Position numbers and translations under genes: made by a program. From the NCBI GenBank assembly GCA_021740585.1, contig JAIOZM010000023.1, positions 1 to 50,372 on the forward strand: DNA of 50,372 nt. Reading direction: 5' to 3'. Source of the DNA: Bacteroidales bacterium (GTDB taxonomy: Bacteria; Bacteroidota; Bacteroidia; Bacteroidales; GCA-2748055). Below the pieces are notes generated by a model that saw only the letters and a list, made by a program, of their open reading frames with translations, ran no database searches and had not been told where the DNA came from. Shown here in pieces: positions 8,974 to 18,763 of this stretch; position 1 is the stretch's first letter, and each line of letters opens with the position of its first letter.

Positions 8974-9195
8974 GCTGACTGCACGCTTGAGGATCATATT
9001 TTGTAAATTATAGAGCAGCCTGAATATCGAAAAGCTTTTAATATTAAGGTGCAAAATCATCTATGGAACTCCCGATACACTTTCTTTGGCACAGGGCACA
9101 TAGCCGCTCCCCCAAATAAATCTTTTTCAACAATATTTTGTAAGAAATACTGTCACTCTGTGAAAAATACTATTTTCTGAGAAATATAATTTACG

Positions 9196-9222
9196 TTGGC
9201 AAGAACATAGTTTGTATATTTG
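9196..9222 (+). promoter_or_regulatory. Bacteroidota-type promoter for adk
   Basis: TTG at 9196-9198 and a perfect TATATTTG (TAnnTTTG) at 9215-9222 with a spacer of 16. It lies 37 bases before the adk start at 9260. Confidence 0.65.
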
Positions 9223-9259
9223 CACATGAATAAAAAACTAATCCTTTAATTAATTAGAA

Positions 9260-9826
9260 ATGTTAAATATTGTTTTATTTGGACCTCCGGGATCCGGAAA
9301 GGGTACTCAGTCGGAAAAAATTATTGAAAAGTATAAATTGTGCCATCTTTCAACCGGTGATATACTCAGGGGGGAAATCGCTAACAAAACAGAATTGGGA
9401 ATTCAGGCCAATATTATTATGTCAAGAGGAGAATTGGTTTCGGATGAGATTGTTATCGGAATGATAAAAAACAAACTGGAAGCAAATAAGGATGCAAAGG
9501 GATATATTTTTGATGGTTTTCCCAGAACTGTTGCTCAGGCAGAAGCCCTCGATGTAGTTCTTAATGCTCTTAATCAAGAGATATCCTGCTTTATTTCCCT
9601 CGAAGTTGAAAAAGATGAATTGATTAAAAGATTAGTAAAAAGAGGAGAGGAATGCGGACGCACTGACGACAATCTTGAGGTAATTGAAAATCGCATTGCT
9701 GTTTATCATAAACAAACAGCTGTGGTAGCTAAATATTACGAAAAACAAGGGAAATCTCATCCTGTTGAAGGAATGGGAAGCATTGAAGAAATTTTCGAAA
9801 GAATAACCGCGGTTATTGATAAATAG
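9260..9826 (+). CDS. adk: Adenylate kinase (short form)
   Basis: Catalyses ATP + AMP = 2 ADP in the cytoplasm. The P-loop GPPGSGKGT is at residues 8-16, the AMP-binding DGFPRT at 85-90, and RGEECGRTDDN at 128-138 replaces the long LID. No zinc-binding LID domain is present, so this is the short form of about 190 residues. A good promoter precedes it. It is followed 66 bp later by obg, and readthrough is likely because no terminator separates them, only a degenerate palindrome at 9834-9861. Confidence 0.97.
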   Translation: MLNIVLFGPPGSGKGTQSEKIIEKYKLCHLSTGDILRGEIANKTELGIQANIIMSRGELVSDEIVIGMIKNKLEANKDAKGYIFDGFPRTVAQAEALDVVLNALNQEISCFISLEVEKDELIKRLVKRGEECGRTDDNLEVIENRIAVYHKQTAVVAKYYEKQGKSHPVEGMGSIEEIFERITAVIDK

Positions 9827-9833
9827 CTTTTAA

Positions 9834-9861
9834 GTACGGACGCACAGCCATGCGACCCAAC
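9834..9861. repeat. Degenerate palindromic repeat between adk and obg
   Basis: GGACGCA (9838-9844) and TGCGACC (9851-9857) form a 7-bp stem with one A-A mismatch around a 6-nt loop, inside the adk-obg spacer. It resembles the palindromic GGGACGCA/TGCGTCCC repeats I recall as scattered in Bacteroidota genomes, with several substitutions here. No T tract follows, so it is not a terminator. The next 38 bases up to the obg start contain no G and include a duplicated CATCACCA (9861-9876). Confidence 0.45.
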
Positions 9862-9892
9862 ATCACCACATCACCACACAAACACACCAACC

Positions 9893-10879
9893 ATGCTTCA
9901 ATCAAACTTTATAGATTACGTTAAAATTTTTACACGTTCGGGTAAAGGTGGAGCAGGTTCTTCTCATTTGCATCGCGAAAAATTTGTTCCAAAAGGAGGA
10001 CCCGACGGCGGAGATGGAGGCAGAGGAGGTCATGTTATTTTGAAAGGGAATAGTCAGCTATGGACACTCCTTCACCTGAAATTTAAAAAACATATTTTTG
10101 CCACCGACGGGACTCCCGGTTCAGGAAGTCAACGAACGGGAGCTGAGGGAGATGACGTTTATATTGAAGTGCCTCTGGGTACCGTGGTAAAAACCGAAGA
10201 AGGAGATACCTTGTTTGAAATCACACAGGATGGGGAGGAAAAAATTCTTTATAAAGGTGGCCGGGGTGGCTTGGGGAATGAACACTTTAAATCACCTACA
10301 AATCAGACCCCACGTTATTCTCAACCCGGAGAACCCGGAACGGAAGGTTGGAATATTCTGGAACTGAAATTGTTGGGCGATGTAGGTCTCGTAGGATTCC
10401 CTAATGCAGGTAAGTCGACCCTTTTGTCGGTGGTCTCTGCAGCCAAACCTAAAATTGCCAATTATCCTTTTACTACCTTGGTTCCCAATCTGGGAATTGT
10501 TTCCTACCGGGATAATTTATCTTTCGTAATGGCAGATATTCCAGGTATTATTGAAGGAGCGAATGAAGGAAAAGGTCTGGGAATACGATTTTTAAGGCAT
10601 ATTGAGAGAAATGCAACTCTGCTTTTTCTGGTTCCTGCCGACAGCGAAGATATCGCAAAGGAATACGATGTTTTATTGAATGAACTGAAGCTTTATAATC
10701 CTGAACTCCTCGACAAACAAAGGTTGCTGGCAATATCTAAATCAGATATGCTGGATCAGGAGCTTATTGATGAGATTAAAAAAGAATTACCTCCCGTTCC
10801 CTATATTTTTATTTCTTCGGTTACAAATCAGGGAATTTCTGACCTGAAGGATAGATTGTGGGCCTTATTAAACAGCTAG
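9893..10879 (+). CDS. obg: GTPase Obg/CgtA
   Basis: Essential ribosome-associated GTPase acting in 50S subunit maturation and stress control. Residues 1-158 form the glycine-rich OBG fold ([12 protein letters not shown] at 35-46). The G domain shows G1 GFPNAGKST (168-176), a switch region YPFTT, G3 DIPG (215-218) and G4 SKSD (282-285, serine in place of the usual Asn). The protein ends after the G domain (328 residues), without the variable C-terminal extension found in some bacteria. No Shine-Dalgarno sequence precedes the ATG; the leader there is a G-free, C/A-rich tract. The PAP2 gene follows after 3 bases. Confidence 0.96.
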   Translation: MLQSNFIDYVKIFTRSGKGGAGSSHLHREKFVPKGGPDGGDGGRGGHVILKGNSQLWTLLHLKFKKHIFATDGTPGSGSQRTGAEGDDVYIEVPLGTVVKTEEGDTLFEITQDGEEKILYKGGRGGLGNEHFKSPTNQTPRYSQPGEPGTEGWNILELKLLGDVGLVGFPNAGKSTLLSVVSAAKPKIANYPFTTLVPNLGIVSYRDNLSFVMADIPGIIEGANEGKGLGIRFLRHIERNATLLFLVPADSEDIAKEYDVLLNELKLYNPELLDKQRLLAISKSDMLDQELIDEIKKELPPVPYIFISSVTNQGISDLKDRLWALLNS

Positions 10880-10882
10880 AAT

Positions 10883-11455
10883 ATGCTTAGGTTATTGCAG
10901 GTTTTGGATGAAAAATTAATTCTGGCAATAAATGGTGTGAATTCACCCTTTATGGATTCTTTGATGTGGTGGATAAGTGGGAAGTTCAGCTGGTGGCCAT
11001 TATACCTGATATTGATAGCCCTTATTTTTTGGAAACACCCATGGAGACAATCGTTGATGATTTTGGGCTTTGTTATTTTCCTTATTGCACTTAGCGATCA
11101 GACCAGTGTTCATCTTTTCAAAAATGTATTCCAACGACCCCGGCCAAGTCATAATCCGGCTCTGGAGAATATTCTTCATTATGTAAATAATTACAAAGGG
11201 GGAGCATTCGGATTTATTTCTTCACATGCTTCCAATACCTTTTCGGTTGCCCTGTTTTTGATACTTATTTTCAGAAACAAATACCTGAGTATTTCTCTCA
11301 TAATATGGGCAATTCTTGTAGGCTATAGTCGCATTTATTTGGGAGTTCATTATTTTACTGATGTATTTGCAGGAGCCTTATGGGGAAGCTTTCTGGCTTC
11401 AATAACCTACATCCTGTATCTTAAAATTAAGAGATATGCTTTGCATACAGAATAA
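10883..11455 (+). CDS. PAP2-family membrane phosphatase
   Basis: An integral-membrane lipid phosphatase, most likely acting on undecaprenyl pyrophosphate or another lipid phosphate on the periplasmic face. The three PAP2 motifs are present: K80-x6-RP (residues 80-88, ending RPRP), SSHA at 113-116 in place of the canonical PSGH, with His115 as the catalytic acid, and SR-x5-H-x3-D with Arg150, His156 and Asp160. Five to six hydrophobic segments are visible across 190 residues. It starts 3 bases after obg and its end overlaps lplA by 20 bases, so it belongs to the obg-lplA transcription unit. The exact substrate cannot be told from sequence. Confidence 0.88.
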   Translation: MLRLLQVLDEKLILAINGVNSPFMDSLMWWISGKFSWWPLYLILIALIFWKHPWRQSLMILGFVIFLIALSDQTSVHLFKNVFQRPRPSHNPALENILHYVNNYKGGAFGFISSHASNTFSVALFLILIFRNKYLSISLIIWAILVGYSRIYLGVHYFTDVFAGALWGSFLASITYILYLKIKRYALHTE

Positions 11456-12410
11456 AATTACAGATCCATATTTTAACATTGCCGCTGAAGAATACGTATT
11501 GAAGAATTTTCAGGATGATTGTTTTATGTTGTATCAAAATGAAAATTCGATTATTGTAGGCAAACATCAGAACGCCCTTTCCGAAATTAATCTTGATTTT
11601 GTAAACGATCACCAAATAAAAGTTGTGAGAAGAATATCGGGCGGGGGCACGGTTTTTCACGATTTGGGAAATCTTAATTTTAGTTTTTTTATGACCGGTG
11701 AGGATGGGAATCTTATAAACTTTAAAAAATTTACCCGTCCTATAATTGAATTTCTTAAAAAAAATGGCCTTGAGGCTGAATATGGAACAAGAAATGAATT
11801 GATGGTACATGGAAAGAAAATTTCCGGAAATGCTGAACATATCTGGAAAAAGAAAACTTTGCATCACGGAACCTTATTATACTCATCAGATTTGAGTCAT
11901 CTTTCCGGTGCTCTAAAGGTGAATCCTCTAAAATACACCGATAAATCAGTAAAATCAGTGCGGTCGAGAGTCGGGAATATTATCGATTACCTTCCGGAAA
12001 AATTGGATATTTCAGTTTTTGGTGAAGGGCTTATGAAGCATGTTATGGAAGAATTTGATGTTCCCGGGATTTATGAGTTTTCAGAAGAAGATATAGCTGC
12101 AATTATGGAGCTAAGGGATAATAAATTTATAAGATGGGACTGGAATTTTGGGTATTCACCCTCATATATTTTTGAGAAAAGTTTAAAAATCAAGCCCGGG
12201 AATCTAAGTGTAAAACTTAAAGCAACTAAAGGGATTATAACTGAAATAAAACTTTCAGGAGATTTTCTTGAGAAGGATGTTTTTCCGGATATTGAAAAAA
12301 TATTACAAGGTCAAAAGCATGACAGAACCATTATGAATGAATATCTGGAAGAAAAATATGGTATTTTGCACGGCATTACAGCTAATGAATTGCTTGAAGT
12401 TTTGTTTTGA
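11436..12410 (+). CDS. lplA: Lipoate-protein ligase A
   Basis: Attaches free lipoate (through lipoyl-AMP) to the E2 and GcvH lipoyl domains in the cytoplasm. The cofactor-transferase fold shows RRISGGGTVFHD from residue 65 and the catalytic lysine motif GKKISG (Lys128). The C-terminal accessory domain of LplA (from about residue 245) is retained, so the protein should carry out both activation and transfer without an LplB partner. Length is 324 residues. The start codon lies inside the end of the PAP2 gene. No octanoyltransferase or lipoyl synthase lies nearby, so scavenging of external lipoate is the simplest reading. Confidence 0.93.
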   Translation: MLCIQNKITDPYFNIAAEEYVLKNFQDDCFMLYQNENSIIVGKHQNALSEINLDFVNDHQIKVVRRISGGGTVFHDLGNLNFSFFMTGEDGNLINFKKFTRPIIEFLKKNGLEAEYGTRNELMVHGKKISGNAEHIWKKKTLHHGTLLYSSDLSHLSGALKVNPLKYTDKSVKSVRSRVGNIIDYLPEKLDISVFGEGLMKHVMEEFDVPGIYEFSEEDIAAIMELRDNKFIRWDWNFGYSPSYIFEKSLKIKPGNLSVKLKATKGIITEIKLSGDFLEKDVFPDIEKILQGQKHDRTIMNEYLEEKYGILHGITANELLEVLF

Positions 12411-12465
12411 AGAAGCATTATTTTATAAGGGATGAGCCATTTCCGCCCCTTTAGGCAATAGCCTG

Positions 12466-12484
12466 TCCCGAACTTGTTTCGGGA
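12466..12484. repeat. Dispersed palindromic repeat between lplA and the acyltransferase gene
   Basis: TCCCGAACTTGTTTCGGGA forms a perfect 7-bp stem (12466-12472 with 12478-12484) around the loop CTTGT. It aligns base for base with the tandem repeat at 154-197, sharing the CTTGT centre and the outer TCC and GGA. It lies just before an in-frame ATG at 12496, which argues that the latter is not the true start of the next gene. No T tract follows, so it is unlikely to be a terminator. Confidence 0.65.
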
Positions 12485-12600
12485 GTTAGGGAGGCGTGAT
12501 GATGGTGATGCCCCCTCCTCAACCTCACCTCAGAACGGGAAAGGCAAGAAAACCAGATGTTTTTTTAATGCAGAATAAAAGAAAAATATATTTTAGAATC

Positions 12601-13350
12601 ATGAAAAGTATTTTTTTAAAAACAGCCTCTTTATTACTTTGGATTTGGTTTTTGATTACTTCAATCATAATCACTCCAATTTTTATTATTATTTGGCTTC
12701 TCACATTCTGGTGGGATAAAAATTTGCGCATATCTCACCTTTCAGCTTGTTTTTGGGCGGCTCAGAATATATGGATTAATCCATTCTGGAGCCTCAAAAT
12801 TATCGACAGACACAAATTTAATACCAGAGCTACTTATATGGTAATGACTAATCACCAAAGTGCCTTAGATATATTTGTCATTGATAGTTTATTTAAACAT
12901 TTTAAATGGGTTTCAAAATCAGAAAATTTTAAGATTCCTTTTTTGGGATGGATATTAACATTCGACAGGGCAATAAAAGTTTTCCGGGGCGATAGTGAAG
13001 CATTCGGGAAATTCCGGGTTCAGGTTGTCCGAAGTCTGAAACAAAAGAACTCAATCATGGTATTCCCTGAAGGCACGCGGAGCAAAACCGGAAAACTGGG
13101 TCGTTTTATGGATGGAGCCTTCATTCTGGCCATGGAAACAAAAACCGATATATTGCCCATGGTTATCGATGGTACCGGAAAGGCAATTCCAAAAAAAGGA
13201 TGGAGCCTAAAGGGTAAGCAGAAACTAAAGTTGAAGGTTCTGGATCCGCTTCCTTATGAAGAGTGGAAGGATAAATCATTGCACGAATTGAAACTATATG
13301 TAAGAAACATCATTTCTGATGAGCTTACAAAATTGAGGTCGCATGACTGA
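12601..13350 (+). CDS. 1-acyl-sn-glycerol-3-phosphate acyltransferase (PlsC family)
   Basis: Transfers an acyl chain to lysophosphatidic acid to make phosphatidic acid at the inner membrane. The catalytic motif NHQSALD (H-x4-D, His85 to Asp90) and the glycerol-phosphate-binding FPEGTRSK (155-162) are clear. A strong N-terminal membrane anchor covers residues 8-38. I start at 12601 (MKSIFLKTASLL, 249 residues). The upstream in-frame ATG at 12496 would add 35 residues rich in Pro and Lys, translated from repeat-bearing intergenic DNA. The next gene overlaps its stop by 8 bases. It may supply phosphatidate to the cdsA/psd pathway encoded near 40 kb. Confidence 0.9.
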   Translation: MKSIFLKTASLLLWIWFLITSIIITPIFIIIWLLTFWWDKNLRISHLSACFWAAQNIWINPFWSLKIIDRHKFNTRATYMVMTNHQSALDIFVIDSLFKHFKWVSKSENFKIPFLGWILTFDRAIKVFRGDSEAFGKFRVQVVRSLKQKNSIMVFPEGTRSKTGKLGRFMDGAFILAMETKTDILPMVIDGTGKAIPKKGWSLKGKQKLKLKVLDPLPYEEWKDKSLHELKLYVRNIISDELTKLRSHD

Positions 13351-14125
13351 ATTTAATGTGCCTTCAAAAAAGGCTCTGCGAAAAATGGGATACCTCAGTG
13401 ATCAGGCAGGAATTGTTAACAGGTATTTTAGAGAAGAAGGAAATTGGCATAGTCATATCGATAATTGTCACGCTTTTATCCTTCAGGAAATAACTAAAGC
13501 AAAACCGAAACAGATATTGGTTTTAGGAAGTGGCTGGCTTTTGGATTTCCCCATCGATTCTGAGCAAATATTTATGATAGATATTAGCTTAGCTGACATT
13601 CATCATCCGCGACAAATCCGACATAAAATAAATAAACTTAATAATGTAGAGCTTATAGAAGCTGATGTAACCGGTGGCTTAATTGAGAAAGTTTTTCTCT
13701 GGGTTCAGGAAGCCAGAAAATCGGGAAAACGGCCGGATATTTCAGAATGGGAAATCCCTCTGATTACTTTTTGCAAAGACTATGACTATGTGATCTCGCT
13801 AAATATATTAAATCAGCTTGATATTTTATTGGTTGATTATATACGTAAGTTCTGGGATTTTTCAGATGAAGAAATCCTGTCATTTCGAAAAAGAATTCAG
13901 AATGCACATACTAGCATTTTTAATTCCTCCCCCGGAATTTTAATTTCCGACATAAAAGAGCTTCAAAAAGATAAAAAAGGACGGGTTGTAAATGAAAAAA
14001 AACTTATTTTTGCAGACTTTCCCAAAGCTAAAACAAGGAAATCGTGGGTGTGGAATTTTGATACAAACTTCGCCTATAATAACAGTTATCAAATCGATAT
14101 GGCTGTTGATGCAATAAGTTTTTAA
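13343..14125 (+). CDS. Uncharacterised protein with a methyltransferase-like Rossmann fold
   Basis: I do not recognise a named family. The central part looks like a class I SAM-dependent methyltransferase core: QILVLGSGWLLDFP at residues 57-70 resembles motif I, IFMIDISL (about 76-83) would end in the acidic residue after strand 2, VELIEADVTGG resembles the motif III area, and YDYVISLNILNQL resembles motif IV. The usual GxGxG is reduced to GSG, so cofactor binding is uncertain. No signal peptide or membrane segment is present. Translation is probably coupled to the acyltransferase gene through an 8-base overlap, which hints at a role in lipid or envelope metabolism, but that is inference from position only. 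Confidence 0.7.
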   Translation: MTEFNVPSKKALRKMGYLSDQAGIVNRYFREEGNWHSHIDNCHAFILQEITKAKPKQILVLGSGWLLDFPIDSEQIFMIDISLADIHHPRQIRHKINKLNNVELIEADVTGGLIEKVFLWVQEARKSGKRPDISEWEIPLITFCKDYDYVISLNILNQLDILLVDYIRKFWDFSDEEILSFRKRIQNAHTSIFNSSPGILISDIKELQKDKKGRVVNEKKLIFADFPKAKTRKSWVWNFDTNFAYNNSYQIDMAVDAISF

Positions 14126-14208
14126 CAACCGGAGAATTCAAAATATTGACATCCATTGTTTTAATTGCTTGTTGATAAATTCAGAGTGGCAGGAGGGGAG
14201 GATTTAAT

Positions 14209-14216
14209 TATATTTG
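14209..14216 (+). promoter_or_regulatory. -7 promoter element for parE
   Basis: TATATTTG at 14209-14216 is an exact TAnnTTTG match, 20 bases before the parE ATG. No good TTG is found at the expected distance upstream, so the -33 element is weak. Confidence 0.5.
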
Positions 14217-14235
14217 TGAAAATGGGAAAATTAAA

Positions 14236-16110
14236 ATGACGGCAAATTATTCAGAAGAGAGCATAAAAACGCTGGATTGGAGGGAGCATATCCGAAAGAG
14301 ACCCGGGATGTATATTGGGAAACTTGGTGACGGTTCCTCTCCTGACGATGGAATATACCTGTTGCTCAAGGAAGTATTGGATAATTCCATTGATGAGTAT
14401 ATGATGGGTTTCGGTAAGATTATCGAAGTTGATATTACTGAAGAATATGTAAAAGTAAACGATTACGGAAGAGGAGTTCCCTTAGGGAAATTAGTAGACG
14501 TGGCTTCAAAAATGAATACCGGAGCCAAATACGATTCCAAGGTTTTTAAGAAGTCTGTAGGACTTAACGGTGTTGGTATTAAGGCAGTAAATGCCCTAAG
14601 CAGGAATTTTCAGATCGAATCGGCCCGTGAAGGAAAAGGCAGGCACGCTATTTTTGAAAGAGGGGTCCTTATTGATGATGGACAGGAAATAAATTCCGAT
14701 AGAAAGAATGGAACCTCTATTTCTTTCTATCCCGATAGCGAATTGTTCGGAAAATTCAGGTTTATTCCTGAATATGTAGAGAGTATGATCAAGTATTATA
14801 TTTATCTGAATGCTGGGCTAAAGATAAATTATAATGGGAATGTTTATGTTTCCAAAAATGGACTGGTCGATTTACTTAACGACAATATCAATGAGGAGGG
14901 TCTGTATCCAATTATTCATCTTCAGGCTGAAGACATCGAAGTGGCACTCACCCATGGAAATCAGTACGGTGAAGAATATTTTAGTTTTGTTAACGGACAG
15001 TATACCACTCAGGGGGGTACACATCTTATTGCTTTCCGGGAAGCTTTGGTGAAAACAGTTCGGGAATTTTATAAAAAAGATTATGATCCTTCCGATATCA
15101 GGGCTTCAGTAATTGCAGCCATAAGCATTAAGGTGGAAGAACCCGTTTTTGAGTCACAAACCAAAACGAAACTTGGCTCGAAAGATATGGGACCTGAAGG
15201 GCCCTCGGTAAGGAACTTTATTGTCAATTTTCTTTCCACGGAACTAAATAATTACCTTCACAAAAACCCTGCAGTGGCCAATGCTCTCCTCAGGAAGATT
15301 CAGGATTCTGAGAAGGAAAGAAAAGCAATTTCCGGAATTCAGAAATTAGCACGCGATCGGGCAAAAAAGGCTAATCTTCATAATAAAAAACTCAGAGACT
15401 GCCGGGCACATTATAATTCAAACCACGAACGAAAAGGAGAATCTACTATTTTTATTACTGAGGGAGATTCAGCCTCCGGCTCGATTACAAAATCTAGAGA
15501 TGTGAATACCCAGGCAGTATTCAGCCTGAAGGGAAAGCCATTAAATACCTATGGTTTGACGAAAAAGATTGTTTACGAAAATGAGGAATTTAACCTTTTA
15601 CAATCGGCATTGAACATCGAAGAAAGTCTGGACGATTTACGTTATAAACATGTTGTTATTGCCACCGATGCCGATGTAGATGGAATGCATATCCGTTTAC
15701 TACTGATTACATTCTTCCTTCAGTTTTTCCCGAATTTGGTTAGAAAAAATCATCTTTATGTTTTAAAAACCCCTTTGTTCAGAGTCAGAAATAAAACCAA
15801 AACCATATACTGTTATAATGAAGTTGAAAAAAGAACAGCTATTGAAGAGCTGGGAAAAACTTCTGAAATTACTCGTTTTAAGGGTCTGGGTGAAATATCG
15901 CCCGATGAGTTTAAATATTTTATAGGTGAGGATATCAGGCTCGAACCCGTTCGCTTGCATAAAGACGACAGTATACCCGACCTGTTGTCGTATTACATGG
16001 GGAAAAATACCCCGGAAAGACAGGATTTTATTATTGAGAACCTCAGGATTGAAGATGATCTTATTGAGGAAGATTTTGCAGAGGAAACCGAGACAGAAAA
16101 AATTGCATAG
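14236..16110 (+). CDS. parE: DNA topoisomerase IV subunit B
   Basis: ATPase subunit of topoisomerase IV, which decatenates daughter chromosomes. The GHKL ATPase shows [13 protein letters not shown] (residues 16-28), EVLDNSIDE (46-54) and GRGVPLG (78-84). The TOPRIM domain shows TEGDSASG (about 409-416) and DADVDG (about 478-483). At 624 residues, without a GyrB-type insertion, and directly followed after 6 bases by a ParC-type subunit, it is ParE rather than GyrB. It carries its own -7 box and is probably cotranscribed with parC and aroK. Confidence 0.93.
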   Translation: MTANYSEESIKTLDWREHIRKRPGMYIGKLGDGSSPDDGIYLLLKEVLDNSIDEYMMGFGKIIEVDITEEYVKVNDYGRGVPLGKLVDVASKMNTGAKYDSKVFKKSVGLNGVGIKAVNALSRNFQIESAREGKGRHAIFERGVLIDDGQEINSDRKNGTSISFYPDSELFGKFRFIPEYVESMIKYYIYLNAGLKINYNGNVYVSKNGLVDLLNDNINEEGLYPIIHLQAEDIEVALTHGNQYGEEYFSFVNGQYTTQGGTHLIAFREALVKTVREFYKKDYDPSDIRASVIAAISIKVEEPVFESQTKTKLGSKDMGPEGPSVRNFIVNFLSTELNNYLHKNPAVANALLRKIQDSEKERKAISGIQKLARDRAKKANLHNKKLRDCRAHYNSNHERKGESTIFITEGDSASGSITKSRDVNTQAVFSLKGKPLNTYGLTKKIVYENEEFNLLQSALNIEESLDDLRYKHVVIATDADVDGMHIRLLLITFFLQFFPNLVRKNHLYVLKTPLFRVRNKTKTIYCYNEVEKRTAIEELGKTSEITRFKGLGEISPDEFKYFIGEDIRLEPVRLHKDDSIPDLLSYYMGKNTPERQDFIIENLRIEDDLIEEDFAEETETEKIA

Positions 16111-16116
16111 AATTTT

Positions 16117-18753
16117 ATGGATGATTCAAATCTAAATAATATGGACGAAAGTCTGGATGGCATTTTAGACGCCGGAACTGAGGATGGAGGTGATGGACTT
16201 ATCCCAAAAGTTGTTCACTTATCAGGGATGTATGAGGACTGGTTTCTTGACTATGCCTCTTATGTAATTCTTGAACGTGCTGTACCGCATATAAACGATG
16301 GACTGAAACCGGTGCAGCGAAGAATTCTACATTCAATGAAACGACTGGATGACGGTCGCTTTAATAAAGTAGCCAATATTATAGGGCATACCATGCAGTT
16401 TCATCCTCATGGTGATGCTTCCATTGGTGATGCCTTAGTCCAGATCGGTCAAAAAGATTTGCTGGTAGAGACTCAGGGTAACTGGGGAAATATTCATACA
16501 GGTGACGGAGCAGCAGCACCAAGATATATTGAGGCACGCCTGTCAAAATTTGCTCTTGATGTTGTTTTTAATCCGAAAACTACAGAATGGAAATTGTCAT
16601 ACGATGGAAGGAATAAAGAACCCTTTACTTTGCCGGTAAAATTTCCTCTGCTTCTCGCTCAGGGAGGGGAAGGTATAGCGGTTGGACTGGCTTCTAAAAT
16701 ACTTCCTCATAATTTCAATGAACTAATTGATGCCTCAATCGCGCATCTTCAAAATAAACCCTTTGAATTATTCCCAGATTTTCCAACCGGTGGACTGGCC
16801 GATTTTTCAAGATATAACGATGGTCTGAGAGGTGGGGCGGTTAAAGTAAGGGCGAAAATTGAACGACTTGACAGCAAAACGCTGGTAATATCTGAACTGC
16901 CTTATGGTAAAAATACTTCCGGTCTTATTGAGTCTATTCTGAAAGCCAACGAAAAAGGTAAGATCAAGATTCGTAAAATTGACGACAATACAGCAGGAAT
17001 GGTCGAAATATTGGTGCATCTCGGGCCAAATATTTCTGCCGATAAAACTATAGATGCTCTTTATGCATTCACCGATTGCGAACTTTCAATTTCCCCCAAC
17101 CTATGCGTTATTGAAGACGATAAACCCAGGTTTGAGGGCGTTACTGAAATTCTTAAAAATAATACAGAAAACACCAGAAAACTTCTGGAGCTCGAGCTCA
17201 AAATAAGGCTGGATGAACTCGAAACCGCCTGGCATTTCTCAAGTCTGGAAAAAATATTTATTGAGAACAGAATTTACAACGACATTGAAAATTGCGAAAC
17301 CTGGGAGTCGGTAATTGAAACCATTGACAAAGGTTTAACTCCCTTTAAAAAGCTGTTGAGAAGAGATGTTACCAGAGATGATATCATTCATCTTACCGAA
17401 ATTAAAATCAAACGGATCTCGAAATTCGATAAGAAAAAAGCCGATGAGCATATTAAAGGCTTAGAGTCTGAAATTGAAGAAGTTAAAAATCACCTTGCAA
17501 ATATAATTCCGTTCACGATTAATTATTATCGTCAGATTAAGAAAAAATACGGAGCAGGACGTGAGCGAAAAACCGAGATCAGAAACTTTGAAAATATTGA
17601 GGCGGCAAAAGTAGTTACAGCTAACGAAAAGCTTTATGTAAATTATGCAGAAGGTTTCTTTGGAACCGGACTTAAGAAGGATGAGTATGTTTGCGAATGT
17701 TCTGACATTGACGAAATTATCACCCTTCACAAGGATGGAACCTATATGGTTACCAAAGTGGCAGACAAAGTATTTGCGGGAAAGGACATCATTCATATTG
17801 GCGTGTTTAAGCGTAACGACAACAGAACCATTTTTAATGTAGTCTATTTTGACGGGAATACGGGAAATACAATGATGAAGCGGTCTGCCATTACCGGTAT
17901 TACGCGCGATAAACAATATTCATTTATTAAAGAGCATAAAAACTCAAGGATACTTTATCTGACAGTCAACCCAAATGGAGAAGCTGAAGTTGTTAAGGTT
18001 TACCTTAAACCACGTCCCAGACTTAAGAATTTAATTCTGGAATTTGATTTTGGTGATCTCGAAATAAAAGGCAAAGCTGCAATGGGGAATATTCTTACCA
18101 AACATGCCGTTCATAAGATTGTTTTGAAGGAAAAGGGAGAATCAACATTGGGAGGACGAAAAATCTGGTTTGATGAAGATGTTAAACGACTGAATGCAGA
18201 TGCCAGAGGTAAATTTCTTGGAGAATTTTCAGGGAATGATAAACTTTTGGTAGTCACTAAATCTGGTAATTACAGAAATTGTAATTTTGATTTGTCAAAT
18301 CATTTTGAAGACGACTATCTGTTTATTGAAAAGTATAAAGAGGAAAAGATCTTCTCGGCGGTATTTTATGACGCAGATCAGGATTACTATTACCTGAAAA
18401 GATTTAAAATGGAGCCATCTTTAAAATCTCAAAGTTTCATAGGCGACAATCCGGAGTCGAAATTAATACAGCTTACAGAAGTAGAATACCCGCGATTAGA
18501 ATTGAAGTTTGGAGGAAAAAATAAGGACAGATCACCTGAAATTATTGAAGTAGCCGACTTTATTGGGGTGAAAAGTTTTAAAGCCAGAGGTAAACGATTG
18601 TCGAGTTATGAAGTAGATGTGGTGAAGGAACTGGAACCCTTAATTTCAAAAACTGAGCCTGAAATAGTGGTGGAACCTTCAGCTGAAAAGCAACAGGAAA
18701 AAGATGAAAAACCAGATGCTAAATCAAATGGGCAAATGTCACTAAACCTTTAA
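16117..18753 (+). CDS. parC: DNA topoisomerase IV subunit A
   Basis: DNA cleavage and rejoining subunit of topoisomerase IV. The winged-helix breakage domain begins with YASYVILERAVPHINDGLKP and contains the active-site Tyr137 in APRYIEARLS. A long coiled-coil region follows (about residues 360-480), then the C-terminal beta-pinwheel. No GyrA box (QRRGGKG) is present in that domain, which supports ParC over GyrA. The tail is rich in Glu and Lys and ends in MSLNL. At 878 residues it is longer than the enterobacterial ParC of about 750 residues, which fits the larger Bacteroidota form. Confidence 0.93.
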   Translation: MDDSNLNNMDESLDGILDAGTEDGGDGLIPKVVHLSGMYEDWFLDYASYVILERAVPHINDGLKPVQRRILHSMKRLDDGRFNKVANIIGHTMQFHPHGDASIGDALVQIGQKDLLVETQGNWGNIHTGDGAAAPRYIEARLSKFALDVVFNPKTTEWKLSYDGRNKEPFTLPVKFPLLLAQGGEGIAVGLASKILPHNFNELIDASIAHLQNKPFELFPDFPTGGLADFSRYNDGLRGGAVKVRAKIERLDSKTLVISELPYGKNTSGLIESILKANEKGKIKIRKIDDNTAGMVEILVHLGPNISADKTIDALYAFTDCELSISPNLCVIEDDKPRFEGVTEILKNNTENTRKLLELELKIRLDELETAWHFSSLEKIFIENRIYNDIENCETWESVIETIDKGLTPFKKLLRRDVTRDDIIHLTEIKIKRISKFDKKKADEHIKGLESEIEEVKNHLANIIPFTINYYRQIKKKYGAGRERKTEIRNFENIEAAKVVTANEKLYVNYAEGFFGTGLKKDEYVCECSDIDEIITLHKDGTYMVTKVADKVFAGKDIIHIGVFKRNDNRTIFNVVYFDGNTGNTMMKRSAITGITRDKQYSFIKEHKNSRILYLTVNPNGEAEVVKVYLKPRPRLKNLILEFDFGDLEIKGKAAMGNILTKHAVHKIVLKEKGESTLGGRKIWFDEDVKRLNADARGKFLGEFSGNDKLLVVTKSGNYRNCNFDLSNHFEDDYLFIEKYKEEKIFSAVFYDADQDYYYLKRFKMEPSLKSQSFIGDNPESKLIQLTEVEYPRLELKFGGKNKDRSPEIIEVADFIGVKSFKARGKRLSSYEVDVVKELEPLISKTEPEIVVEPSAEKQQEKDEKPDAKSNGQMSLNL

Positions 18754-18763
18754 ATCCAAAGCT

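Noticed and set aside
12496..12600. Upstream ATG of the acyltransferase
   Set aside because: The 35 extra residues have no family match, start next to a dispersed repeat, and precede the membrane anchor that begins the true protein.
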